From Phoebastria nigripes (Eukaryota > Chordata > Aves > Procellariiformes > Diomedeidae), in the NCBI GenBank assembly GCA_035582835.1, contig JAYKAV010002519.1, positions 434,001 through 498,000 of the forward strand: a stretch of 64,000 nucleotides of DNA. Reading direction: 5' to 3'. Shown here in pieces: positions 22,671 through 34,387 of this stretch. A program made the position numbers and the translations under genes. Position 1 is the first letter of the stretch; each line of letters opens with the position of its first letter. The notes beneath the pieces were generated by a model. It had not been told where the DNA came from. It made no database searches and worked only from the letters and a program-made list of their open reading frames with translations.

Positions 22671-25020
22671 AACTCATAAATTAAAGGTCTTTGCAGTGTT
22701 AAATTTTGAATTTAATCTCACTAGTGAAATGCTGACCACTTAAAGTCAAATAAAGGATTGGGGACGTTGATTTTGGTGGTAATTTTACTCCAATGGCAAC
22801 AGATCGGCAGGTCCAGGTGACAGAAATGCTAAATAAAATAAATGAAGAAGACAATAAGAAGGTAAATTCAGTTGTTCAGCTGAGGCACATGATTGTTATG
22901 ATGATACAGTTAAATCCAGTTCAATGTTCCATTGTCGTTTTTCTTCTTAAGGAAGCATACATTGCAGCAAAATAATAGGAGAAGATAAAGAAGCCAGAAG
23001 AGTCCATAGTAAGGTCTCTTTTGTGTCCACCATATAATACAAGGATTTCTAAGAAGACCTGCAATCTGTGAGAAGACAATGTCAATCGAACCAGTGCAGG
23101 GAAGCAATTCTAAGGATAAGGAAGCATCACTAAAATGATTTAATCATGACTAATTACAGGAATGACCTTGCTTATGCATGTCAGGGAAATCTGAATCACT
23201 TTACCAGCCTCAGTGAAACTGTACTGATTAAGCAACAAAGGAACGACCTACTGGATCAAAACCATTTAATTTTTTCATGGTTTTATGGGATATATTTGTA
23301 TGATTGTTTTCATGCTTAAAATCTTAAATGCATTTGAAACCAGAGTTGACCAAACAGAGCTGGAAGATGTTTTTGGAAGAATTAGTAACACAGACCGTAT
23401 TTTGATCCCATAAAATTTGGGAAGCTTAGAAATCTGCTCTAGTATCTTTTTTTTGTTCTCAGGAGAAGAAATAGATAAGGCATTAAAATCTCTGAAACTG
23501 GTGAATGCCTGTCTTGTCTCTCACAGTTAGACTCAGCTTGGCATATCTACACTTCATGCTTGAGTGTAAGCTGGTAGTAATTTTGTCTATATTGTACCCA
23601 TATAATGCAAAATTATGATTGCTGCATGTTGCATTCCAATTTACCTTGATTCAGTAAGACACAACATACGGCAATATTATGCATTAACTGCTGTAAAGTG
23701 ATACTGCTGGGAAGGTACATTGCATGGAAAATGTTTGTCTCCCATCACAGAGATCCAGTCCANCACAAGCCATATCAAATACCTTATGCCTGATGCTTTG
23801 ACATACAGATGGATTTTGGTACCAGCTTGGAATCCATCTACTAATCAAGCCATAATAGCAACGAGAAGTGTCTGTAGCAGGTTCTTCTGTATACTACGGA
23901 GAGTCACAGCAGTGGGAAAAGAAATCTTCAAAAAAGTAAAAGGAAAGCTAGGAACAGCAAACAAAGTTGCTGTGATATGCACATTTTTTAAGTACTCCAT
24001 TCTCTGCCTTTTTTGTCTTTTAACAGTGCTTGTGTCTATCTTTTTCTTTCTTTTCACTCTCTAGTTGGTGTTACCTTAGTTTTAATTTCATTGTTTCTCT
24101 CCAGTCTTTGCAGCTTTCCCAAGTAGATTGTAAATCAAAAGAAGGCCATGCTGAACTCTTCCACTCTTTAAACCNGCAGGACACTAAGTGCAGTTTTTCA
24201 ATTACAAATACATTGGGATAGGCTCCAGTCTTGAGTCCAGTCCCACTCTAACTACTTTTGCCAAGAGAAATTTGTTGTTAAGAACAGGAATATGCTCCTA
24301 ATGACTTTCTGGAAGCATGTTGTTGACACTGACAAGTCCTCAATCTAGAAACCTTACATGTTCCAAACATCAACAGAAGGCTTGAGCCTGAAAGAACATG
24401 TTTTTCCCTGGTTAAACTGTTAGGAGAGGCAGTCCTGTGAGTCATGCCTTAGCATGACTGTACCGTGCAGTCTGACTTTGTGCTGCAGACAGGTTATTGG
24501 ACGGGGGAAAATGCTTTTCTCCCTTCCCCTCCCACCCCATCAAAAAAAAACCCAGCTATGTATAAACTAACCCCCCCAAAACCTACAGTTCTGATGAAGT
24601 GAGGAAGGAAAATAGAAGAAAAAAAAATCAATCAATATACTGAAATCAAAAAGTAAACCATTCCCTTTGTTCTCAGTTCTGTGGGTGCAGGTGTACCTAT
24701 TAGAAGATAATCCCCAATTGTTCCCTTCTTTGACAGGCTGATATGTGTGAGGATTTAGACTGTAGAGAATGAAAATGTCACACATACCTTTAGGCTTTTT
24801 CTGTATAGCTGAGTTTGATGTGATTTGATGGCTCGCAGGGCTGGTTTAGAATTATCATAGTCATGTTCAATACCCGACCTCCCAAGGACTTGCTGGTGGC
24901 CCAAAAGCACAAAGTATTCTGTATACTCTCGCTTTTACTGCCGCCTGTCACCATGGAAGTATTAAAAAAAAGTATACTTGAAGAAATTTGAGAAAGAGTT
25001 TATTTGCTTATGATATGATT

Positions 25021-25041
25021 TTGATATTTATTAAATATCAA
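25021..25041. repeat. Perfect 21-bp palindrome with a central T
   Basis: TTGATATTTA, one T, then the exact reverse complement TAAATATCAA. It lies in AT-rich DNA, where such structures arise by chance more often. Confidence 0.85.
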
Positions 25042-25384
25042 CAAGCAATAAAAACGAAAGGATTAAAACTTTATTTTGTAAAAAAAAGAAAGGAAATTTC
25101 TTATTGATGCTCAGCTTAGATGACTGGTTTATATTTATATGCACAGACATGACATTTTTTGTTCTTGATGAGCATGACCTACAGTTTACATCAAGTTAGG
25201 AAAGTATTCTTCCTAGGACAAAAAAGGAATGGTCATTGCTTTACCCAGTTCTAGTTTACTACACTTAAGATAAGTCTCACATACATGACTAGTAGAAAAA
25301 TGCATCCTTTACTCTAATAAGCCCTGGCTTTGTGTCTAATTATAAGTGTCCAGATTTTGAATCTTCTTCATATCNTGCCTCTGG

Positions 25385-25475
25385 CACAAACCAGAGCTCC
25401 AGTCCTGCAAACATATGCCCATGCCTCACTTTACATAACCTCACATATGCCTAAATTTACACAGCTAATCTGTGC
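25385..25475. repeat. Relic of an old amniote interspersed repeat
   Basis: 'agtcctgcaaacatatgcc', 'atgcctcactttacataa' and 'cacatatgcctaaatttaca' resemble the 'cagtcctgcaaacacttatgcacatgcttaactttacgcacatg' section of old bird and reptile repeats. The match is from memory, with borders uncertain. Confidence 0.4.
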
Positions 25476-28400
25476 CACCGAGCACAATTTTTCTGACACA
25501 AAAATTAAATGTACTCATCAGTATTTTGGGGACCAGGGATTCCTAAGAATCAGTCTAAGAATGAATTCAACAGTGAATGTAAGATATCTAAAAAGTAGAA
25601 CAGTATTTTTAGAAAAGCATTCCTGAGCTATTGTGCAAAAGGCAGGCTCACAGAATCCTATCTCACAAAGCATTGCTGACAAAGATCATCCAACAACATT
25701 AGGTGGAGGAGTCTGCAGGGATGAAGTGCTGTGATTACAAAAAGACGAAGAGGGGACAAAGAAAAAGATGGGACAAATCAAAAGTGTTATGTTTGGCAAA
25801 TTGTTTGGAAGCAAGCCATCTTTTTCTTACTGTCACTGCTGGAATAAATACAAGATGCTTTCATCTGTAACGGTGTTTTCAAGTCTGCAAAAAAAAAAAA
25901 CACTTCCCCACACAGTTGCCAAAATTATTACTTAGGAAGGAAATTGAGGAAACAGCAATAACACAATTATAACTGTTCACTCTGCACTGACAAATAACAA
26001 CTACCTAATTGCCATCACTGAGTTTGAACAGAGCGGAGGCTTTTTAGGCAAAGAGGGCCAGCTTCATCACTGGTGAATGCTGGCCTTGCAAGCCTACTTG
26101 CCATTCTCCACTCCTCTCCCTGGGGCCATAGCCAGATGATTTATCTATGCACAGCTTGTTTGCACAACTGGAGGTGCTGAGCTGTGAAAAATTACAGATA
26201 AACATTTGGGGGTTTAAATTATGGACATCTCCTCTAAGGTGCCTTAGACATAGTTAACGTTGTGTGAGCTGATTTTCAAAGCTACAGAGAGATTCTGCTG
26301 AGTGTCTGGGGAGTCATGTGTTTTCATCCTATTTCTGCCTTTAAAATTTTTTTGTGTTTGGGACAACAAATTATCTTCTGTCAAGACAGTGTACCTGGAG
26401 TGACACGTCCTTCCCCAAAATTTATTACCTCCCCTTAGGTAAGCAGTAACCAAAAGCTTTTAGCATCCAAAGGTTATGTGGGGATTAATATGAAACAAAT
26501 CTGTATCTCTGAGCCAAATCCTAAAAGACAGCTATCCACATTATAAAAGTCATTGATCCTGAATATTCTTTAGGAACAGATGCACAGAGCTCATTTTTTA
26601 AAAAATCTACCTTTTTCAGCAGTCAGTACTATTGTGGTCATTGCTTTCATGAATCACCTACCCCACAAAATAAGAGGCAAAGAAATGTGCTGAATGTGTC
26701 TCGTCATTAAAAACAGTAAAACATTTTTGTAGATGGGTTCACATCTAACTATCTCCAGTTATTACAGGTTTTAGAGCCTGGTCATCATCCCTGCTTTCTT
26801 TTCAGTCCAAGGTGAGCAGTGATCCTGAGAAGTCTTCAAAAAATTATTAAATAAAATGCTTGAAANTTCCTCAGAAAAAAAAGTAAAAGTTCATAATGCC
26901 CATACAGTGACTTTGATTTGAATATTTAATTATGAATTTAGTGATTCAGGTAGAGGCATTTGTCTTTAAAAGGCTTGGGTCCCGTTCATTTTGACATTAC
27001 TCACTTTCCCCTCCACATTCTCTTAGATCATGCGATGTTTCACACTTAACAATGAAAATTGTACTGCACAGCACATTAAGTTGCTTATTTTCTATTAGGT
27101 GGTATTGCTTCTCTTTCAGCTGTGAAATGTTACACTCTGTTTCCTCACATGGATGGAATAGATGCCACTAGGAGGAAAACATTGACTCTTATCTCTGCAA
27201 ATATGTTTCAAAATATTGTGCCTTTGACAAACATACAGCTGATCTAAATTAATATTTCTGATAGAGAAAGCTCCAAACTCCATGCTGCAAATGTTTACTA
27301 AAATGAGTTTTACTCTTAGATTTGTGCATAATATGCACCATAAAATTGTTGCAGAACTGGGCCTAAAAGGTTATTCATTTGGAAAGATTGCACTGTTCTA
27401 CCATCAAGGTGCGTAAGGGTCAGACCAGACAAACTTATAAGTTGTTTGCTAAACCCCTGAGAAAGGCTATTGACAATGCAATGAGAGAGAAACTACTCTA
27501 CTGTTGGATGTATTGTCACTGTTGTATGGCTAAGTAAAAAAAGTCCATAGCCAACAGTTTAACACATTGCCTGGAAACTATACCGGATGGTACAAAATTA
27601 ATTCAGTCCATAGTTTTTAAATGTATCAGTCAAAAGTAGTCCCAAGGTGAAATCATACTTTTGGCTACTGCTTCCTCACTGATTCTATAATACCATGATT
27701 GGATGTAGCGATATCAAAATTTGGTCTTGCTNGACATCCAATGTGTACTTGGCATATCCAAAATATCTGGAGATATCTTCATGGCTTAGATCCGACAATC
27801 CTCATCAATCACCAGTTTTAAAATAGTGCCACACTAATCACCCCCCTGATTCTGACAATTTCTTTTAACCTACTGATTTATGTTAAAATGATTGCCTGTG
27901 GAAACTGCTGAGCATTAGCTTCTACAAGTTATTTCAAGTATCTTGTGAAGATTGGCACTAAATGTAAAAGATGATTACTACAAATTGTGACTTAATGATA
28001 GCCTGTCTTCAGAGTAGAAACAAAACAGGGTTTGTATGGGTGGTTCTGTCTTACAATTGTTTATACTGGCATTTTTCCAATATATTTACATGGAGCAATA
28101 AAAATGAAATTTGACTTGCTGCAGTGTTCAATTTTGATTAAAGAGATGGTGATTTTCATGAAATAGGAGTAACCTGAAATTGAAATGACCCTTTCAATAG
28201 ACTGTGACTCTTCAGATAAAGACAGTTTTGTTTGCATCACTACTTTTCTCTCTAAATCTCAGCACTTTATTGCTAGCCTGTGTAAAGAGACCTCTTTTGA
28301 GTAAAGCAATGCCCACAATTACTTATTGGTGATTTGTAATCAAGGAGCTTTTTTACAATTTCTTTTCTTAGTATAGAATTGACCAGAGAATGAAAATTCC

Positions 28401-28904
28401 ATTTCACAACAAATTTTGAGGGTTTTAACATCTGTTTTCCTTCCTGACCCTAATAAAAATCAATTCTGCAAACGTTTTCAGAAAAAAAATGGAGTTATTC
28501 AGACCGTCATCTTGGCTCAGTGATTGAAAGTTCTTTGTTTCTTTGATCTGTAGCTCTTTACTTTGAACTGACACAAAAATTTCACAAAATCGTCAGATAA
28601 AATCCCATTTAAAAAAACTGTGTGGTTGTAAAACCTCATATTGCTATTCTTTCCCCATCCTCCTCCTCCTCCCTGTCCCTAAGAAAAAGTTCAAACATTC
28701 TACTGAAGAATAGATCTGGCCAGAATTTTTGGGTAAAGTGTTTCATTCCAGTAGAAGGCTGAGTATTGAACATGGAAATTTTGATATTGAACAGGACAAT
28801 AATTATATTGTATAATCTTACAGTATTTTATGAGACAAATCTCTATGTATAAACCAGCTGAAGATTCTACAGCTTTTAAGTAGATTTCCTTTACACAAAA
28901 TATA

Positions 28905-29700
28905 CCCCAGGAGTCAATACTGGGGCCAATTCTTTTCAGCATCTTCATTAATGACCTGAAAGATGGGACAGAGTATACCCTCAGCAAGTTTGCAGGTAAT
29001 ACAAAACCAGAGGGAGTGGCTGATATACCAGAGGGTTGTGCTGCCATCCAGAAGGACCTCGACAGGCTGGAAAAATGGGCTGACAGGAANGTCATGAAGT
29101 TCATCAAGGAGAAGTGCAGAGTCCTGCCCCTGGGGAGGAATAACCCCAGATACCAGAACAGGCTGGGGGCAGGAAGGCTTGAAAGCAACTTTGAAGAAAA
29201 AACCCTGGGACTCCTGGTGGACACCAAGTTGACCATGACCCAGCAACGTCCCCTAGTAGCAAAGAAGGCCAACAGCCTCCTGGACTCCATTAGGAGGAAC
29301 ATTGCCAGTAGGTCGAGGGAGGTGATCCTTCCCCTCTACTCAGCCCTGGTGAGATGCATCTGGAGTGCTGGGTCCAGTCCTGGGCTCCCCCGTACAAGGG
29401 AGACATGCAGCTACTGGAGAGTCCAGTGAAGGGCCCCTAAGATGAATAAGGGACTGGAGCATCTCTCCTATGAGAAAAGGCTGGGAGAGCTGGGACTATT
29501 CAGCCTGGAGAAGAGAAGGCTCAGGAGGATCTTGTCAATGCGTATAAATTCCTGATGGAGGTGAGTAAACAGGGCAGAGCCAGACTCTTTACAGTGGTGC
29601 CGAGTAACAGGACAAGAGGCAATGGTCACAAACTGAAATACAGGAAATTCCATTTAAACATAAGAAGAAACTCTTCACTCACATGGTGGTTGAACACTGG
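28905..29700 (+). pseudogene. CR1 ORF2 remnant (reverse transcriptase C-terminal part), inactive
   Basis: The frame of 29,016-29,429 extends upstream to 28,905 and encodes the RT segment [18 protein letters not shown]..., followed by the downstream [29 protein letters not shown] region. The catalytic box that reads FADD in active CR1 reads FAGN here (28,989-29,000), so both aspartates are lost. A stop follows at 29,427-29,429, and the rest, including the [19 protein letters not shown] segment near 29,485, lies in other frames. ORF2 of CR1 supplies endonuclease and reverse transcriptase for target-primed reverse transcription. This fragment cannot do so. Confidence 0.85.
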
Positions 29701-29869
29701 CACAGGTTGCTCAGGGAGGTTGTGGCGTCTCCATCCTTGGAGTAATTTAAACACTGACCAGACACAGACCTGAGTGGCCTGCTCTAAATGATTCATCTTT
29801 GAGCAGAGGGATTGGACTAGATAATCTCCAGAGCTCCCATCCAGCCTCATCCATTGTGTTATTCCATGA
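28905..29869 (+). mobile_element. CR1 LINE copy A, 5'-truncated
   Basis: The copy starts inside the reverse transcriptase gene at the 'ccccag.. tcaatactggggccaattc' segment and runs to a degraded CR1 3' end ('gattggactagataatctccagagctcccatccagcctc', then 'gtgttattccatga'). CR1 is the main avian LINE; full elements are several kilobases, so this keeps only about the last fifth. It differs at many sites from copies B and C, so it belongs to another subfamily or is older. The octamer tail is nearly gone. One N at 29,090. Confidence 0.92.
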
Positions 29870-31959
29870 AAATGAACCAAGTTGTCTTTCAAATGCAAAG
29901 TCAAGTGCATTACTGTGTGAATGTCTCCTAACAAAAGTAAAGCCTGCAAAAACAAGCCCTCTTTCTTTTAATATGTGAGTTTCTTCTGTTTTCCCTGCTG
30001 ATCTTCAGAATTATACTCATTGTTGGAGATTCAGTTTATGAGTGTTACCCCCTGTGAATCGAGAGCATGTGCTTTCCTCTAGTGACAGGTTGTTATTTAG
30101 ACTTTCTCAATTAGCTGACCTGTTGCTTCTAACTCAGCAATATCAGCAAACAGAGAAATATTTAGAAAGGAGCCAAGGAGAAGGGAGCTAGACCCTTTTG
30201 CTCACCTCACTTGTAGGCAATCAGTTCACCCAGGAGCTGTCATGTGAAGTCAATCCACTGGCTTTACAAAGTGCACGCAATCTCAGAATTGTTTCCTCAG
30301 AGGATGCTGTATCTAGCAAACAAATTGGAATGAAGCTTATTCACCTGTGGGCCATTATAACAACAGTGGCAGCTTGGAAGGGCAAGAAACGTACAACCAA
30401 TTTAATCTGCAACTAACAGGCTAAATATTTGGCATGGGAGAGAAAGAGAAAAAAAAAAAAAACAAACCAACCCAAGAGCTAAGGATTAAAGACGGAAGTG
30501 TCTCATAGGAAAAGCTTTTCTTTCTCCGTCTCTGAGAAAAGGTCCCATCTTTATTGCTGGTGGTTTTTTTTTTCTTTTTTTTCCCTCAAGTGCTCTTGTT
30601 TCTTTGCCCTACTGTGCTCGCTAAATTGATTTCCAGCAATGGCTGAAGAGCGTTCTTTATTTGCAGGACGTCAAGGTGCATGCAGGTTCCCTCTAGGCTA
30701 CCTGGAGGGAAAAGGCAGTGGCCTGTGCAATAAGCAGGCATCCACAGAAGTACTTTAGGCCTTCATGATCCTCTTGGGGGGAAGAAAGGCTTCAGGCTTC
30801 TTCAGCCTAGAAGAAGAGCAGAGAGGTAGATAGCTTCAAGCCTCAGTAGCTCTGTGCTAAATACCACATAGAAAGGGAGATGCTCTGAGAACTGCCAAGG
30901 GAAAAATAATAGGCAGGATGAAAATCATTGCGAGAACTGCTATGAATTTATATTTGTCCTGCGTTACAATCATATGGCTAGTGATGATGACATATTGCTA
31001 TTTTCTACGGTCTGTTGCAGAAATCTTGACTAGCATCTAGCAGTTCTGTGACCAGCATAACTCTACGGGTATGCTTCCAAACGTTCCTCTTCAGATGTTA
31101 ACCACTCTAAGTCCTCTGGTCAAAAGTCTCCAAGCACTGTTTTGCAGTTATTTCTGGGTAACATGATTTATTTATAATGCAACACAGGCCGTGTTGCTTC
31201 AGGGATGAACCAATTAAGTATATTCTATCCCACATGAAATGGGAGAAGAGGGACATCACCTATGGCATGTGATCTGCTTTGGCACACTGCTTGGGCACCT
31301 TTTGGCAAAGGAAGTACCCATTACCCATCTATATCCTGTCATCCATCCAGCAGAGCAGGAATTTTCAATTTCATTTCACTTTCCCTGGCTGTCCTCAGAC
31401 ATACGCATTACAAAATATAAGGTGCATAATTGCATTTTCCTTGTTTTACTGGCATTTCTTGTCTCATACTAACATGAAAGGCTGAAGATAGCTACAGTGG
31501 GAGAGCCGGTGAGAGCTTGATACTGAACAAACTGGTCTCAACATGAAGAGGAATCATGGAAAGCATGCTTTGGAGTTAAATCACTCCCTCACAGACTGAT
31601 GCACAGGAACTTATAATGAGAAGGGGAAGGTTACAGGTAACATTTCTGTTTAAGAGGGTCCTAATTGTTTCCATGCGCTCTGGACATTGCCTTTCAAAAG
31701 TCTTTATTTTCTCTATGTCTCTTTTCACTGAAGAGGGCCAAATGAAATGTCCCATGATGCATCTCGGTACTACTTCCGTCTGGAGTGACATAAGTTTTTC
31801 ATTTCCATTCCCTATCTGCTTTCTAATGAACTAAATATTCTTCCTCTGGGACTCTGTTTTAGGATACAAATTTCCAGGCTTCTGGAAAGCATAACATCCC
31901 CACTGCTTTGGTCTGGGGCTATCCCATGATCCCACCTGTACCATTACAGGTTCAACATT
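29870..31959. other. Unique non-coding DNA
   Basis: No gene recognised between CR1 copies A and B. It holds a run of A at about 30,449-30,462 and T-rich low complexity at 30,565-30,585. The open frames (up to 109 codons, minus strand 29,626-29,955, mostly inside or antisense to CR1 copy A) are not gene-like. Confidence 0.55.
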
Positions 31960-32654
31960 AGGTTCAACAAGGCCGAGTGCCGGGCCCTGCACTTCGGCCA
32001 CAACAACCCCATGCAACACTACAGGCTGGGGGAAGAGTGGCTGGAAAGCTGCCTGGCGGAAAAGGACCTGGGGGTGCTGGTTGACAGCCGGCTAATATGA
32101 GCCAGCAGTGTGCCCAGGTGGCCAAGAAGGCCAATGGCATCCTGGCCTATATCAGAAATAGTGTGACCAGCAGGAGCAGGGAAGTGATCGTGCCCCTGTA
32201 CTCGGCACTGGTGAGGCCGCACCTCAAATACTGTGTTCAGTTTTGGGCCCCTCACTACAAGAAGGACATTGAGGTGCTGGAGCGTGTCCAGAGGAGGGCA
32301 ACGAAGCTGGTGAAGGGTCTGGAGAGCAAGTCNTANGAGGAGCGGCTGAGGGAACTGGGACTGTTTAGCCTGGAGAAGAGGAGGCTGAGGGGAGACCTTA
32401 TCGCGCTCTACAACTACCTGAAAGGAGGTTGCAGCGAGGTGGGTGTTGGTCTCTTCTCCCAAGCAACTAGCGATAGGATGAGAGGAAATGGCCTCAAGTT
32501 GTGCCAGGGGAGGTTTAGATTGGACATTAGGAAAAATTTCTTTACTGAAAGAGTGGTTAAACGTTGGAACAGGCTGCCCAGGGAAGTGGTGGAGTCACCA
32601 TCCCTGGAAGTATTTAAAAGACGTGTAGATGAGGCACTTAGGGACACGGTTTAG
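31960..32654 (+). pseudogene. CR1 ORF2 C-terminal fragment
   Basis: From 32,097 a continuous 185-codon frame ([20 protein letters not shown]... to [13 protein letters not shown]) runs to the natural CR1 ORF2 stop at 32,652-32,654. The upstream part ([18 protein letters not shown]..., [12 protein letters not shown]) is in a different frame; a one-base loss in 'cggctaatatgag' at about 32,090 separates them. The region lies downstream of the RT palm and has no catalytic residues. The methionine at 32,097 is internal to ORF2, not a true start. No promoter is apparent. Confidence 0.85.
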
Positions 32655-32721
32655 TGGGGCTTGGTGGTGTTGGGTTGATGGTTGGACTTGATGATCTTAG
32701 AGGTCTTTTCCAACCTTAATG

Positions 32722-32740
32722 ATTCTATGATTCTATGATT
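32722..32740 (+). repeat. CR1 terminal ATTCTATG octamer repeat
   Basis: Two full ATTCTATG units plus ATT close CR1 copy B. CR1 elements end in short octamer repeats rather than poly(A), and the 3' end is thought to be recognised by the reverse transcriptase. The repeat fixes the strand and the 3' border. Confidence 0.9.
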
Positions 32741-34018
32741 AGCTACTTCTGCCATCTCACTGTGACTTTGCTTTATTCTTCACTGGCTTTGCCTGATATC
32801 TTGTATTGTTTCCAGAACATTTCCAATATTTGTCATGTTGAATAACAACTCTCTCTATTATAGCCATTGTGCATATCTCTGTTTTTCTCTCTTATACTAC
32901 ATTTGTTACAATCTAGGATGCAGGCTGTTTGGGGAATGTTATGGGAAACATTTAATTTTCCCTTTTTTAGATTTAGTTGTGTGTTTTGCAGATCATATCC
33001 CTGAACTCTCACTGGATATGTTGCTGATATACTCCTGTGGCAACCTGTTTCTATTATGTCTCTTTGTGCTTCTGGAGCCTTGTGTGGAAATGCTAATAAC
33101 ATCTGAGTGAAACCTTTAAGTTTTAACAGTATAGGAGCCTCTTATAAATCAAACTAAATATCTACTCAATTATGTTCCTCAAAAACTATCTACGGTTTTA
33201 AATCATACAATGTAATTTAGAAGTAAAGTTGTGCCTGATAATAATAATTCAGAAAATGCACAGCTTCTTTTTGACTAATAGATACAAATTACCCATCATT
33301 CTAAACCTGTTATTAATACTAATATTCGTATCACACCACTGAGATGAACTCCCTGCTCATGAAGTGTTATCATTGCAGACATATGGCAAATTGGTTGTTA
33401 ACTTCTAACACAATTGATATGCCTTTTATTATTACAATATTCTGTTTCAACAAAAACAGTGCCCATTTCCCAGTGATGAACCATTTTAATGATTTTATGT
33501 AGAAATACAGCTAATGAAAAATAATGACAAGGGACTTCTGAATTCAGTTTTTTATTGTCCATTCCAGCAGTACTCATTACAATATCACAAAATTATGTCT
33601 TATGAAGATGACACACAGGTACACTTCAGTCTCTGTTTCAGGCTGCCTACCATAAATAGGAAAAATTGTGCTAGTATCAGGACAATGTCTTACAATGCTT
33701 GGGTTGTCCAGCAAATAGAAGCATTAGAATAATTTATTCTTTCTATTACATTTGGCATATGCATTACCTGAAGCATTCATCTTTCCCAGTTACTGTTTTC
33801 TCTTGATATGAGCATCCAAATGAGGAAATGAGAGCCCTAACTTAGCCTAAATTTTAAAATCAGACTAATACTACTTCTAGGCTTGAGAATATGCATAAAA
33901 TACCAGAAGTACAACTGAAACCTCTTATTATCACTGTCACTCTATTTTATTTCTTTCTTGAGCACCAGCATGTGGCAATTATAAAAAAATACAGTGGAAT
34001 ATAGTAATATAGAAATGT

Positions 34019-34110
34019 TCATGCTTGATCAGCTCAGTGGTCTATTCGGCTCAGTATCCTGTCTCTATTAGCAGTTAATGACAGATGTTTCCAAAGAAAA
34101 TATGAGGACT
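34019..34110. repeat. Possible old amniote repeat fragment
   Basis: 'gatcagctcagtggtctatt' followed by 'cagtatcctgtctctattagcagt' and 'cagatgtttccaaag' resembles the phrase 'gatcagaccaatggtccatctagcccagtatcctgtctctgacagtggccaatgccagatgcttcag' found in many copies in bird and reptile genomes. The match is from memory and family assignment is not attempted. Confidence 0.4.
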
Positions 34111-34356
34111 CTATGATCCTGTAAGCTGTTTACCAGACACTTTTTTCCCATAAGTTCTTTCACTTAAGGGGTTCGATTATATTCACACTGAAGTGTGAAT
34201 GCTTATGTCTCTTTTCTACCCTACCGTATCTGCCACACCATGGAAAATGATTTGACATTCATAGAGGATAGAGATGTCAACAACTTGGCTGCTTTTCAGG
34301 CATGGGTTAAGAGCCAGGTTTTGATCCCTGTTCCCAAGCCACCCTATCTTTTGTGC

Positions 34357-34361
<5 letters not shown>

Positions 34362-34387
<26 letters not shown>
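34362..34387. repeat. Poly(T) run of 26
   Basis: This is the longest homopolymer in the window. It could be the poly(A) tail of a minus-strand retrocopy. The sequence to its right (34,388-34,500) is not recognisable as an mRNA, and no target duplication was found, so a plain mononucleotide microsatellite is as likely. Confidence 0.8.

Larger units (their letters stand above)
22671..28904. other. Unique AT-rich non-coding DNA
   Basis: No gene recognised. It includes a 60-codon ATG frame at 22,793-22,975 with a possible splice donor (AAG/GTAAAT) but no acceptor or known domain, a 21-bp palindrome at 25,021-25,041, an old repeat relic at about 25,395-25,475 and a run of 12 A at 25,889-25,900. 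N calls lie at 23,763, 24,175, 25,375, 26,866 and 27,732. Confidence 0.55.
31960..32740 (+). mobile_element. CR1 LINE copy B, 5'-truncated, well preserved
   Basis: Homology to CR1 copy C starts at 31,960 ('aggttcaacaaggccgagtg') and continues to a typical CR1 3' end: 'ggttggacttgatgatctta', 'gaggtcttttccaacct', then ATTCTATG octamers at 32,722-32,740. The copy holds only the C-terminal end of ORF2 and the short 3' untranslated region. It is close to copy C (mostly scattered substitutions), so it is younger than copy A. Two Ns lie at 32,333 and 32,336. The 5' junction shows a 12-bp duplication (see findings). Confidence 0.95.

Noticed and set aside
22793..22975. 60-codon ATG frame with a possible splice donor after 'aataagaag'
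   Set aside because: The sequence upstream lacks a pyrimidine-rich acceptor, the frame runs on past the donor, and the peptide matches nothing I know.
28700..29302. 200-codon minus-strand frame
   Set aside because: It is antisense to the CR1 copy A reverse transcriptase remnant. Antisense frames over CR1 are common and it shows no domain.
31831..31959. Possible upstream extension of CR1 copy B
   Set aside because: Sequence before 31,948 does not continue the CR1 copy C text, so the element is 5'-truncated at about 31,960.
32019..32462. 147-codon minus-strand frame
   Set aside because: Antisense shadow of CR1 copy B ORF2.
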